From Amycolatopsis australiensis (GTDB taxonomy: Bacteria > Actinomycetota > Actinomycetes > Mycobacteriales > Pseudonocardiaceae): a DNA stretch of 64,000 nucleotides. Under the pieces are notes generated by a model that made no database searches, was not told where the DNA came from, and saw only the letters and a program-made list of their open reading frames with translations. The position numbers and the translations under genes are program-made. This document shows positions 16,759-24,851 of this stretch, piece after piece; the stretch's first letter is position 1, and every line of letters begins with the position of its first letter. The DNA lies in NCBI RefSeq assembly GCF_900119165.1, contig NZ_FPJG01000006.1, forward strand, positions 8,594,001-8,658,000. Direction: 5' to 3'.

Positions 16759-18324
16759 TCAGCCGGCGAATCGGCCGGAGACGAGACCGGTGTCCGCGCG
16801 AGCCGCGGTGGCCGTGGGAGCCGGCGGCGTCGGCTGCGGCAGCGGCGCGCACTCGACGTCGGCCGTGCGGCCGGGCAGGCGGGCCGGCAGTGCGCCCGTC
16901 GCCAGGTAGGCGGCGATCTTCGTGTCGACGCACGCGTTGCCGCGCGGGGTGATCGCGTGGCTCGTGCCGCCCGGCTCCGCGATCAGCGAAGCACCCGGGA
17001 AGCGGCTGCGGACCTCGAGGCTGCCCGGGAACGGCGTCGCCGCGTCGAGGGTCTCGTCGATCATCAGCACGCTCTGGACGCCGTGCCCGTCGACCTTCGT
17101 CGGCTTGCCGGGCTTCGCCGGCCAGTACAGGCAGGGCGCGTTGAACCAGGCGTTCTGCCAGGTGAAGTACGGCGCCTTGGCGAAGGTCTGCCAGTTGTCG
17201 CGCTTCCACTGGTTCCAGCTCTGCGGCCACTGGACGTCGGTGCACTGGACGGCGAGGTAGACCGCGTAGCCGTTGTCGTCGCCGCGGCCGCCGAAGGCCT
17301 CGAACAGCGACTTCCAGTTCTGCCAGTCGCCCTTGTTGACGAACCGCGACAGCGCGTCGCCCAGCAGCGTCCACCGCAGCTGGTAGTAGCTCGCCTGCTG
17401 GATGACGTCGATGATCTCGTCGGGCCCGATCACGCCGCCGGCGGGGTTCACCGACGTCTTGAGCAGCTGCTCGTCGACGACGCGCTGCACGGCGGACTGC
17501 GTCTTGCCGAGGTGGTAGACGTCGTCGTGCTGGGCGAGCCAGCCGAACCAGATGAGGATGTTCTTGTCGAACGCGACGTCCTGGTTGAGGTTGTCGCCGT
17601 ACCAGACACCGCGCGGGTCGACCGTCGAGTCGAGCACCATCCGGCGCACGTTCTGCGGGAACAGCGTGCCGTAGACCTGGCCGAGGTAGGTGCCGTAGGA
17701 GTAGCCGTAGAAGTTCAGCTGCCGCTGGCCCAGCGCCTGGCGGATGGAGTCCATGTCCTTGACCGTGTCGGTCGTCTTCATGTTCTCCAGCAGGGCCTTC
17801 GGCGTGTTCTTCGCGCACGCTTCGGCGTAGCCCTTGGCGCGGCCGAGCCAGGTCCGCTCCAGCTGCGGCGTGACCGGCACGTACCCGGGCCGGTCGTAGT
17901 CCATGTAGTTCGGATCGCAGCTCAGCGCGGGCTTGCTGGCGCCGACGCCGCGCGGGTCGAAGCCGATCCAGTCGTAGGCGTCGCCGGCGTGCCCGGGCAC
18001 GCGCGAGCCGCGGGTGGCCAGCAGCAGGCCGGACCCGCCGGGCCCGCCCGGATTGGTCAGCATGACGCCCTGGTACTGCGCGTCCGGAACTTTGTGCTTG
18101 ACCCGGCTGACGGCGAGCTGGACCTGGTCACCGTGCGGCTTCGAGTAGTCGAGCGGAACGCCGAGGACCCCGCATTCGGCCCCGGCGGCGGCGAGCGTGG
18201 CATTGCTGCACGGGCCCCAGGCGATCGAGCCGGGCGCGGCCGCCGCGGACGCGGCCGGCGCGGCCACGAGCACGGCCGCCAGCACGGCGGCGGCAGTGCC
18301 CGCTCCGAGAAAGGCACGTCTCAC
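16759..18324 (-). CDS. Secreted S33-family tripeptidyl aminopeptidase-like hydrolase
   Basis: The 521-residue product has a cleavable signal peptide (AAVLAAVLVAAPAASAAAA) and an alpha/beta-hydrolase fold with the SlpD/SlpE-type layout. Oxyanion region is LTNPGGPGGSGLLLA, followed by YDWIGFDPRGVGASKP. The nucleophile is Ser in FYGYSYGTYLGQVYG, the acid Asp in MIDETLDAATPF, and the His in GGTSHAI. The C-terminal cap with several Cys (CVDTKIAAYL, ADVECAPL) is the TAP-like domain. It releases N-terminal tripeptides or acts on related peptides outside the cell. It ends at a strong hairpin and is monocistronic. Confidence 0.9.
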   Translation of the reverse strand: MRRAFLGAGTAAAVLAAVLVAAPAASAAAAPGSIAWGPCSNATLAAAGAECGVLGVPLDYSKPHGDQVQLAVSRVKHKVPDAQYQGVMLTNPGGPGGSGLLLATRGSRVPGHAGDAYDWIGFDPRGVGASKPALSCDPNYMDYDRPGYVPVTPQLERTWLGRAKGYAEACAKNTPKALLENMKTTDTVKDMDSIRQALGQRQLNFYGYSYGTYLGQVYGTLFPQNVRRMVLDSTVDPRGVWYGDNLNQDVAFDKNILIWFGWLAQHDDVYHLGKTQSAVQRVVDEQLLKTSVNPAGGVIGPDEIIDVIQQASYYQLRWTLLGDALSRFVNKGDWQNWKSLFEAFGGRGDDNGYAVYLAVQCTDVQWPQSWNQWKRDNWQTFAKAPYFTWQNAWFNAPCLYWPAKPGKPTKVDGHGVQSVLMIDETLDAATPFPGSLEVRSRFPGASLIAEPGGTSHAITPRGNACVDTKIAAYLATGALPARLPGRTADVECAPLPQPTPPAPTATAARADTGLVSGRFAG

Positions 18325-18598
18325 TGTTTTCTCCCTTTTCCCTGCGACTTCGGGCGGGAGAACCCTAGACCCGGCAAGCGCTTCCGCGGGACGGCCGCGC
18401 GCGAACGCCCTACGAAAGGCGGAAATCGGGTGACGCGGGCGTTCCGGGACCCGGATGGCCGGTTTCGCGATCTTCTTCGTCCGGCTCCGCCTCGTGTGAG
18501 CCGGTCCGCCACGAGCACCTGCCTGGCGAATCCGCGGCCACGGCGGGGTTCCTTCGCCGCGGAGGCCGTGGAGTCCTTCGTGGAGTGACGGCGACGCC

Positions 18599-18988
18599 CT
18601 AGGCGTGCCGCCGGACGAAGGCGTCGATCAGCTGCCGGCGCTCGGCCGTCGTCGCGCGCTCCAGCTCGACCGTGTCGCCGTCGATCGTCACCGTGATCTT
18701 GTAGCGGCCCGCCTGCCTGCCCAGCCACTCGCGCAGCGTCTCCACCAGACCCGGGAACACGCCGCCGGCCGCGCTGAACGCCACCACGAGCGAGCCGATC
18801 GTCACCGGGTCCGCCGCCTTCCCTCCCGGCGGGACCTCGCCCGGCACCGCCCGCAGGTCGACGTCGAGCTCGGCCAGCTCGCCGCGCAGCCGGCGGGCGA
18901 GCCGGTCGAGCTCCTCCGCGTCGGCCTCGTCCTCGGCCTCCAGCCGCAGCAGCGCGCTCCGGGTGTCCGATTCGGTCATGCGCGCCAT
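18599..18988 (-). CDS. EACC1 (effector-associated constant component) protein
   Basis: The 129-residue product has a charged coiled N-terminus (RLEAEDEADAEELDRLARRL), a conserved DPVTIGSLVVAFSAAGG hydrophobic segment and a C-terminal strand/helix block (RYKITVTIDGDTVELERAT, ERRQLIDAFV). This is the pattern of EACC1, described in predicted actinobacterial conflict and signalling systems where it accompanies caspase-like or other effectors. No effector is next to it here. It sits 44 bases after the PLP-HTH gene and could share its transcript. Starts at 18988 or 18979 are both possible; function unknown. Confidence 0.7.
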   Translation of the reverse strand: MARMTESDTRSALLRLEAEDEADAEELDRLARRLRGELAELDVDLRAVPGEVPPGGKAADPVTIGSLVVAFSAAGGVFPGLVETLREWLGRQAGRYKITVTIDGDTVELERATTAERRQLIDAFVRRHA

Positions 18989-19032
18989 GGTCCGCCCGGC
19001 CGGACCGCGGGGCAAGGTCCGATCGGGCAGCT

Positions 19033-20751
19033 TCAGGCACGGATTTCGTTGAGGTAGTTGTAGATCGTGTACCGGGTGACGTCCAGGCGCCCGGCCAGGT
19101 GGTCGACGGCGTCCTTGATGAGGAAATAACCGGCTTCGTCGAGTTCCCGGACCACCGCGGCCTTGTGCCGCTTCTTCATCAGGTCCACCGGGATCCCGGC
19201 CTTGGCCACCGCCCGGTCGACGAGGAACCGCTGCAGGCTGTCGACGTCCGGTGGGAAAGTCTCCGGCTCGCCGCCGGCGGCCGGGGAAGGAACCGGGTCG
19301 ACGCTGTTGACGCACAGGCAGCCGACCGCGACCCCGTCGGCGTCGCGCAGGAACAGCGTCGACGAGCGGATCGGGCGGCCGTCCGGGCCGTGCGTGCGGT
19401 AGTTCGTCAGGTCCTGGGTGGTGCCGCGGCGGACCAGGCCGAGCAGCAGGTCGGTCATCGGGCCGCCGACGCTGCGGCCGGTCAGGTCGCCCGCGATGGC
19501 GATGATCGAGTCCGGCAGCCGGCTCAGGTCGTGCAGCAGGACTTCGTTGCCCGGCCCGAGCATCGCCGCCAGCCCCGGGATCGCCGGGACGAGCGCGGTG
19601 AGCACGTCGTGCGTCGTCGCGCCCGCGGCCGGGACGACCAGCGGCTCACGCGGCCTGGTCAGCGTCTCCAGCGCTTCCCGGAGCAGGTCCGCGGCGACCG
19701 CCGGGGTCGACGCGTGCGGCGAGAGCCGGACGTGCTCGGGCCGCACGGTCGCCGCGATCCCGGCGTTGTTCAGCGCCGCGCCGACCTGCTCGGCGGGGTG
19801 GCCGGGCAGGGTGAACGCCAGGATCCCGGCCCGCCGTGCGGTCGCCGAGACGACCTGGGCACCGCAGGAGGCCAGCACTTCTTCGAACGACGCGATCCGC
19901 TCGGCGATCCGCGCCGCGATGGCTTCGACGCCCGCGTCCTCGACCAGCTCCAGTGCCTCGGCGAACGCGCCGGAGGTGATCGGGCTCAGGTTGGAGATCG
20001 ACCAGGCCTGCGCGGTCGCGTCCGGCGGGTGGATCTCGTCGTCGAACAGGCCGGGGTCGCGCGCGCCGGTCCAGCCGGACAGGATCGGGTCCATCCGGTC
20101 GAGAGCGCGGTCGGACAGCACCGCGAAGCCGGTGCCCCAGCCCGCCCGCAGCCACTTCTGCCCGCCGACGACCAGGACGTCGGCAACCTCCCACGGCTCG
20201 TCGACGACGCCGAAGCCCTGGATGCCGTCGACGACCAGCAGCCGGTCGCCGACGACCTCCCGCAGCGCCGCCAGGTCGGCCCGGTAGCCGGTGCGGAAGT
20301 CGACCGCGCTGACGCTGACGGTCGTGATCTCCGGCGTCAACGCCTCCGCCACGCGCTCGGGCGTCACGTACCCGCTGGTCAGGCGCCGGACGCGCAGGCG
20401 ACCGGCCTGTTCGGCGCGGGCCCACGGGTAGGTGTTGGCCGGGAACTCCGACGCCGACACGAGCACCTCTCCGGTGCTGTGGAACGCCGCCTGGAACAGG
20501 CCGAGGCTGGTGTGCGGCAGCAGGACGGTGTGGTCGGTGTCCGAGCCGGACAGCCGCGCCGCGGCCGCCTTGGCCCGGACCTCCTGCCGCATCAGCTCGT
20601 CCACAGTAGACGGTCCGGCCGTGGTGGCCTGGTCGAGCAGCGCGGCCGTCGTGTCGAGCACGGCGTGCGACGGCGGCCCGAAACGGGCGAAGTCGAGGTA
20701 GCCGGCGGGCTCGTCGAACTGGAGCAGGTACCGGGGCGAAATCCGCGTCAC
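19033..20751 (-). CDS. Aminotransferase-V / PAS (YheO) / HTH fusion regulator
   Basis: The 572-residue product joins two normally separate proteins. Residues 1 to about 375 form a class V PLP-dependent fold (FPANTYPWARAEQAG; Asp175 in LLVVDGIQGFG; Schiff-base Lys199 in VVGGQKWLRAGWGTGF). From about 390 a YheO-like PAS domain begins (HDLSRLPDSIIAIAGDLTGR, STLFLRDADGVAVGCLCVN), ending with an HTH_22 region (AVVRELDEAGYFLIKDAVDHL, VTRYTIYNYLNEIR). The active-site residues seem intact, so it may be an enzyme, a PLP-based sensor, or both, by analogy with MocR regulators (which use a different fold and order). GTG 20751 overlaps the importer ATPase stop, so it belongs to the amino-acid importer operon. 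Confidence 0.85.
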   Translation of the reverse strand: MTRISPRYLLQFDEPAGYLDFARFGPPSHAVLDTTAALLDQATTAGPSTVDELMRQEVRAKAAAARLSGSDTDHTVLLPHTSLGLFQAAFHSTGEVLVSASEFPANTYPWARAEQAGRLRVRRLTSGYVTPERVAEALTPEITTVSVSAVDFRTGYRADLAALREVVGDRLLVVDGIQGFGVVDEPWEVADVLVVGGQKWLRAGWGTGFAVLSDRALDRMDPILSGWTGARDPGLFDDEIHPPDATAQAWSISNLSPITSGAFAEALELVEDAGVEAIAARIAERIASFEEVLASCGAQVVSATARRAGILAFTLPGHPAEQVGAALNNAGIAATVRPEHVRLSPHASTPAVAADLLREALETLTRPREPLVVPAAGATTHDVLTALVPAIPGLAAMLGPGNEVLLHDLSRLPDSIIAIAGDLTGRSVGGPMTDLLLGLVRRGTTQDLTNYRTHGPDGRPIRSSTLFLRDADGVAVGCLCVNSVDPVPSPAAGGEPETFPPDVDSLQRFLVDRAVAKAGIPVDLMKKRHKAAVVRELDEAGYFLIKDAVDHLAGRLDVTRYTIYNYLNEIRA

Positions 20752-21515
20752 GCGAGGATCCTCGCCAGGAACTGCCGGGTCCGTTCGTGCTTCGGCGCGC
20801 TCAGCACCTGAGACGGCGGCCCGGTCTCGACGACGGCGCCGTCGGCCAGGAACACCACCTCGTCGGCGGCCTCCGCGGCGAAGCTCATCTCGTGCGTCAC
20901 GACGACCATCGTCATCCCCTCCCCCGCCAACGTACTCATCACTTCCAGGACCTCGCCGACCAGCTCCGGGTCGAGCGCGGACGTCGGCTCGTCGAACAGC
21001 ATCAGCTTCGGCTTCATCGCCAGCGACCGGGCGATCGCGACCCGCTGCTGCTGCCCGCCGGACAGCTGCGCCGGATACGCGTCGGCGCGGTGGGCGAGCC
21101 CGACGCGGTCCAGCAGTTCCAGTCCCTGCTTGCGGGCGTCCTCCGGTTTCACGCCCAGGACCTTGACCGGGCCCTCGACGACGTTCTCCAGCGCCGTCCG
21201 GTGCGCGAACAGGTTGAACCGCTGGAACACCATGCCGATGTCCCGGCGCTGGCGGGCGACGTCGCGTTCGCGCAGCTCGTACAGCTTGCCGCCGCGCTGC
21301 CGGAAGCCGATCGGCTCGCCGTCGACCCAGATCTGCCCGGCGTCGATCGTCTCGAGGTGGTTGATGCAGCGCAGGAACGTGCTCTTCCCGGCGCCGGACG
21401 GGCCGAGCAGGCAGACGACCTGTCCCTTGTGGACTTCGAGGTCGATGCCACCGAGGACTTCGGTGTGGCCGTACGACTTCTTGACGCCGACGGCGCGCAG
21501 CAGTGGCTCAGACAC
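20748..21515 (-). CDS. Polar amino-acid ABC transporter ATPase (GlnQ-like)
   Basis: The 255-residue product carries Walker A LLGPSGAGKSTFLRCINHLE, signature QLSGGQQQRVAIARSLA, Walker B LMLFDEPTSALDPEL, and H-loop VVVTHEMSFAAEAAD, typical of the polar amino-acid uptake family. GTG 21515 is preferred because AGGAG lies five bases upstream; a GTG at 21521 would add two residues. Overlaps with both neighbours indicate a tightly coupled operon. Confidence 0.93.
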   Translation of the reverse strand: MSEPLLRAVGVKKSYGHTEVLGGIDLEVHKGQVVCLLGPSGAGKSTFLRCINHLETIDAGQIWVDGEPIGFRQRGGKLYELRERDVARQRRDIGMVFQRFNLFAHRTALENVVEGPVKVLGVKPEDARKQGLELLDRVGLAHRADAYPAQLSGGQQQRVAIARSLAMKPKLMLFDEPTSALDPELVGEVLEVMSTLAGEGMTMVVVTHEMSFAAEAADEVVFLADGAVVETGPPSQVLSAPKHERTRQFLARILA

Positions 21516-22386
21516 GGGCACTCCTCACCAGCGGCACGCCGCGCAACGCCTTGCCGGCGCGGGCGAGCGGCCCGCGGTCGGCCTGGCCGAAGGCGCGTTC
21601 CAGGTAGTGCTGGCCGACGCCGGCGACGGTCACCACGACCATGTACCAGACGGCCGCGGCCAGCAGCGTCTCCATGACCAGCAGGTTGTTGGACGAGATG
21701 TTGTTGGCCGCGTGGATCAGCTCGGTCACGCCGATCACCGACGCCATCGACGTGCCCTTGAGCATGTTGATGAAGTCGTTGCCGGTCGGCGGGATGATCA
21801 CGCGCATGGCCTGCGGCAGCACGACCCGGCGCAGCGTCGCGGCCGGCGTCATGCCGATCGACTTCGCGGCCTCCGTCTGCCCGCTGTCGACGCTGTTCAG
21901 CCCGGCGCGGACGATCTCGGCCATATACGCGCTTTCGTTGAGCGCCAAGCCGAGGAAGGCCGCGGTGAACGCGCTGATCAGCACGTTCGTCTGCTCGTGG
22001 ACGAGGAACGGGATGTCGATGACCGGGAAGACGAGCGCCAGGTTGTACCAGAGCAGGATCTGCAGCAGCACGGGCAGGCCGCGGAAGATCCAGATGTAGC
22101 CGGCGGCGAACCAGCGGGCGACCGGGTTGGCGCTGCGGCGCAGCAGGGCGATGACGATGCCGAGCACGATCGCGACGGCCTGGGACAGCACCGCCAGCAC
22201 GACGGTGTTGAGCAGGCCGGTCGCCATCACCCGGTAGAACACGAAGTCCGGGACCTGGCCCCACGCGATCTGCGCGTTGCCCAGGGCGATGCCGAGCAGC
22301 ACCAGCAGCGCGACGATGATCGCGGCGGCGACCCAGCGGCCCCAGTGCCGGAGGCGGACGATGGGCAGTGGCTCAGGAGCCGCCAT
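21508..22386 (-). CDS. Polar amino-acid ABC transporter permease
   Basis: The 292-residue product is a His/Glu/Gln/Arg/opine-type permease with hydrophobic segments VAAAIIVALLVLLGIAL, TVVLAVLSQAVAIVLGIVI and others. The EAA loop is EAAKSIGMTPAATLRRVVLPQAMRVIIPP. It has an N-terminal extra helix compared with short GlnP proteins. ATG 22386 has AAGGAGG upstream and overlaps the end of the binding-protein gene by 14 bases. Confidence 0.93.
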   Translation of the reverse strand: MAAPEPLPIVRLRHWGRWVAAAIIVALLVLLGIALGNAQIAWGQVPDFVFYRVMATGLLNTVVLAVLSQAVAIVLGIVIALLRRSANPVARWFAAGYIWIFRGLPVLLQILLWYNLALVFPVIDIPFLVHEQTNVLISAFTAAFLGLALNESAYMAEIVRAGLNSVDSGQTEAAKSIGMTPAATLRRVVLPQAMRVIIPPTGNDFINMLKGTSMASVIGVTELIHAANNISSNNLLVMETLLAAAVWYMVVVTVAGVGQHYLERAFGQADRGPLARAGKALRGVPLVRSARV

Positions 22387-23323
22387 TGACCGTGGCCTCC
22401 TTGATCGCACCCTGCTCGACACCCCAGGCCTGCAGGATCTTGCCGTAGGTGCCGTCGGTGATCAGGGCCTGCAGAGCCTTCTGCACGGCGTCGCGCAGCT
22501 GCGTGTTCTGCTTGTTGACGCCGATGCCGTACGGGCCGCCGTCGATCGGCTGGCCGGGCACGACGTCGAAGAACTTGCCGTCGCCCGCGGTGCGGGAGAT
22601 GTACACGGCGCTGGGCAGGTCGTTGAGGATCGCCTGGACGCGGCCGGTGCGCAGCTGGTTCTGGTTCTGGTTGTCGCTGTCGGTCGCGGTGACGGTGATC
22701 GCGGGCTTGCCCGCCTGCGTGCACTTGGTGCTCTGCTCGGCGGCGAACTTCTGGTGGCTGGTGCCCTGCACGACGGCGACGTTCTTGCCGCAGAGCGTGT
22801 CCGGGCCGGTGATGCCGTCCGGGTTGCCCTTGCGGATCATGATCGTGATGCCCGAGGTGAAGTAGTCGACGAAGTCGATCTGCTGCTGGCGGGCCTTGGT
22901 GTCGTTCATGCCGGCCATGGTCAGGTCGATGCGGCCGGACTGGAGGCTGGTGATCAGCGAGCCGAACGCCATGTCCTGGTGGGTGACGGGGACGCCGAGC
23001 TTGGCGGCGATGGCCTTGGCGAGGTCGACCTCGTAGCCGATCGGGGTCTTGCCGTCGGCGGCGTAGAAGTTGTTGGGCGCGGACTGCAGGTTCGACGCCA
23101 GGTGCAGGCCTGCCTGCTTGACGGTGGCCGGCAAGGCCGCGTTGAGCTGGGCGTCCTGCTGCACGCCCTGGACGATGGCGGCGGTGTCCGGGATGCCGGA
23201 CGCGGGGGCGCCGGCGGCCTGCGACGTCCCGCCCGCGCCGTCCGGACCGCCACCACAGGCCGTCACCAGCACGGCCAGGCTCGCGAGCAGCACACCCACC
23301 CGCGCGACACGAGAACGGGACAT
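22373..23323 (-). CDS. Amino-acid ABC transporter binding lipoprotein
   Basis: The 316-residue product has a lipoprotein signal (lipobox VTACGGG) and a family 3 solute-binding fold. Visible are LHLASNLQSAPNNFYAADGK, PIGYEVDLAKAIAAKLG, FGSLITSLQSGRIDLTMAGM, QIDFVDYFTSGITIMIRKGN and GPYGIGVNKQNTQLRDAV. The ligand is probably a polar amino acid; which one is not readable. It is the first gene of the importer operon and its transcript starts in the palindrome-bearing region shared with the divergent oxidoreductase gene. Confidence 0.9.
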   Translation of the reverse strand: MSRSRVARVGVLLASLAVLVTACGGGPDGAGGTSQAAGAPASGIPDTAAIVQGVQQDAQLNAALPATVKQAGLHLASNLQSAPNNFYAADGKTPIGYEVDLAKAIAAKLGVPVTHQDMAFGSLITSLQSGRIDLTMAGMNDTKARQQQIDFVDYFTSGITIMIRKGNPDGITGPDTLCGKNVAVVQGTSHQKFAAEQSTKCTQAGKPAITVTATDSDNQNQNQLRTGRVQAILNDLPSAVYISRTAGDGKFFDVVPGQPIDGGPYGIGVNKQNTQLRDAVQKALQALITDGTYGKILQAWGVEQGAIKEATVNGGS

Positions 23324-23360
23324 AACGGACCTCCACTGTTCGGCTGGCTCGGAACGCTAC

Positions 23361-23393
23361 AACTCGTTGTTGAAGAGGTCAACTGTCAGTTGA
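23361..23393. promoter_or_regulatory. Palindromic operator between importer operon and oxidoreductase
   Basis: TCAACTG-T-CAGTTGA (23379-23393) is a perfect 15-base palindrome, preceded by the related imperfect AACTCGTTGTTGA (23361-23373). Both carry CAAC/GTTG half sites. It lies 29-56 bases from either start, so one regulator could control both directions; the PLP-HTH protein encoded in the operon is the obvious candidate. Confidence 0.55.
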
Positions 23394-23421
23394 AATTCGG
23401 CACCGGTGCTAGCTTCACGCC

Positions 23422-24405
23422 ATGAGCCTGCGGATCGGCGTCCTGGGCGCGGCTCGCATCGCGCCCACCGCCCTGGTCAAGCCCGCCGCGTCACATCCTT
23501 CGGTCTCGGTCGACGCGGTGGCGGCCCGCTCACCGGACCGGGCGCAAGCGTTTGCGACCCGGCATCGCGTCCCGCGCGTGCACGCGTCGTACGAAGCGCT
23601 GCTGGCGGATCCGGACATCGACGCGGTGTACAACCCGCTCCCGAACGGCCTGCACGGCCGCTGGACCCGGGCGGCGCTGGAAGCGGGCAAGCACGTGCTG
23701 TGCGAGAAGCCGTTCACGGCGAACGCCGCGGAAGCCCGGGAGATCGCGCAGCTGGCCCATGCCTCCGGCCGCGTCGTGATGGAGGCGTTCCACTACCGCT
23801 ACCACCCGCTGGCGCTGCGGGTGGAGGACATCGTGGCGTCGGGCGAGCTGGGGACGCTGCAGCGCGTCGAAACGGCGTTGTGCTTCCCGCTGCCGGTGTT
23901 CTCGGACATCCGCTACGACTACGAACTGGCGGGCGGCGCGACGATGGACGCGGGCTGCTACGCGGTCCACATGGCCCGCGTCTTCGGCGGCGAGACACCG
24001 GCGGTCGTTTCGGCGTCGGCGAAGCTGCGCGACCGCTTCGTCGACCGGGCGATGACGGCGGAGCTGCGGTACCCGTCGGGCCACACGGGCCGGATCGAGT
24101 GTTCGATGTGGTCGTCGTCCCTGCTGAAGATCAGCGCGAAGGTGATCGGCTCACGCGGCTCGCTGACGGTGCTGAACCCGGTGATGCCCCAGGCGTTCCA
24201 CCGTCTTTCCGTGCGGGCGGGCGGCGCACGCCGGACGGAGAAGTTCCCGCGGCGAGCGTCGTACGCGTACCAGCTGGACGCATTCGCGGCGGCGGTCCTG
24301 CACGGCGAGCCGGTGAAGACGCCGGCGGCCGACGCGGTGGAGACGATGACGGTGATCGACGAGATCTACCGCGCGGCGGGACTGCCACCGCGAGAGCCGA
24401 GCTGA
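23422..24405 (+). CDS. Gfo/Idh/MocA-family oxidoreductase
   Basis: The 327-residue product has an N-terminal Rossmann domain (RIGVLGAARIAPTALVKPA, AVYNPLPNGLHGRWTRAAL, VLCEKPFTANAAEA with the family EKP motif) and a C-terminal alpha/beta domain (VVMEAFHYRYHPLALRV, GGATMDAGCYAVHMARVFGG). These enzymes oxidise or reduce sugars and related diols with NAD(P). The substrate is not evident. The glycine-rich loop GAARIA lacks the first Gly of a strict GxGxxG, as in many family members. The 3' end overlaps the decayed NADAR gene on the other strand. Confidence 0.85.
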   Translation: MSLRIGVLGAARIAPTALVKPAASHPSVSVDAVAARSPDRAQAFATRHRVPRVHASYEALLADPDIDAVYNPLPNGLHGRWTRAALEAGKHVLCEKPFTANAAEAREIAQLAHASGRVVMEAFHYRYHPLALRVEDIVASGELGTLQRVETALCFPLPVFSDIRYDYELAGGATMDAGCYAVHMARVFGGETPAVVSASAKLRDRFVDRAMTAELRYPSGHTGRIECSMWSSSLLKISAKVIGSRGSLTVLNPVMPQAFHRLSVRAGGARRTEKFPRRASYAYQLDAFAAAVLHGEPVKTPAADAVETMTVIDEIYRAAGLPPREPS

Positions 24406-24768
24406 GCCCCGACATCGGCGAGGGCGAAGCCCAGGAGGTTCAGGCCGCGCCAGGCGCGTGGGTTCGCGGCCCGCGGATCGTCCGCCGCCAGGCCGATGCC
24501 CACACGCGGTCGACCGGGCTCGCCTCGACCAGCACCCGATGCGCGGTACCGGCCCGGTTCGCCGTGCTGACCGAACTTCGCGGCGTTGCCGTCGACCACG
24601 ATCCCGTAGCGGTGGGCCACCCACGTCGCTTCGTCGAAGCGGCGCACCCGGCGGCCGAAGTCCTTGGCCTGCTTCGGAGGCACCGCGGTCAGCACCTGCG
24701 CGGCGACTTCTTCATCGCCGAAGAGCATCGCCTTGCGCCACATCATGTAGTGCTCGGCGGTCGCGAAG
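24366..24768 (-). pseudogene. NADAR-family (YbiA-like) gene remnant
   Basis: Minus-strand pieces match the C-terminal two thirds of NADAR proteins (N-glycosidases linked to ADP-ribose/riboflavin metabolism and some defence systems): TAEHYMMWRKAMLFGD, AKDFGRRVRRFDEATWV and IVVDGNAAKFGQ in one frame. VLVEASPVDRVW follows in a second frame (about 24500-24540), then GIGLAADDPRA and WRGLNLLGFALADV back in the first. The N-terminal third is missing and a stop lies directly upstream of the first piece. At least two indels plus a truncation make it a pseudogene. Confidence 0.7.
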
Positions 24769-24813
24769 CCGGTGACCGGTCATGCCGCGCAGCCTCGGGC
24801 ACGCGCCGGCCGT

Positions 24814-24839
24814 CCCGCACCCGAAATACCGGGTGCGGG
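24814..24839. terminator. Hairpin terminator after the GH8 gene
   Basis: CCCGCACCCG, loop AAATAC, CGGGTGCGGG: a perfect ten-base stem 13 bases after the stop of the GH8 gene, with no clear T-run. Confidence 0.75.
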
Positions 24840-24851
24840 ACGCCTCCGCCC

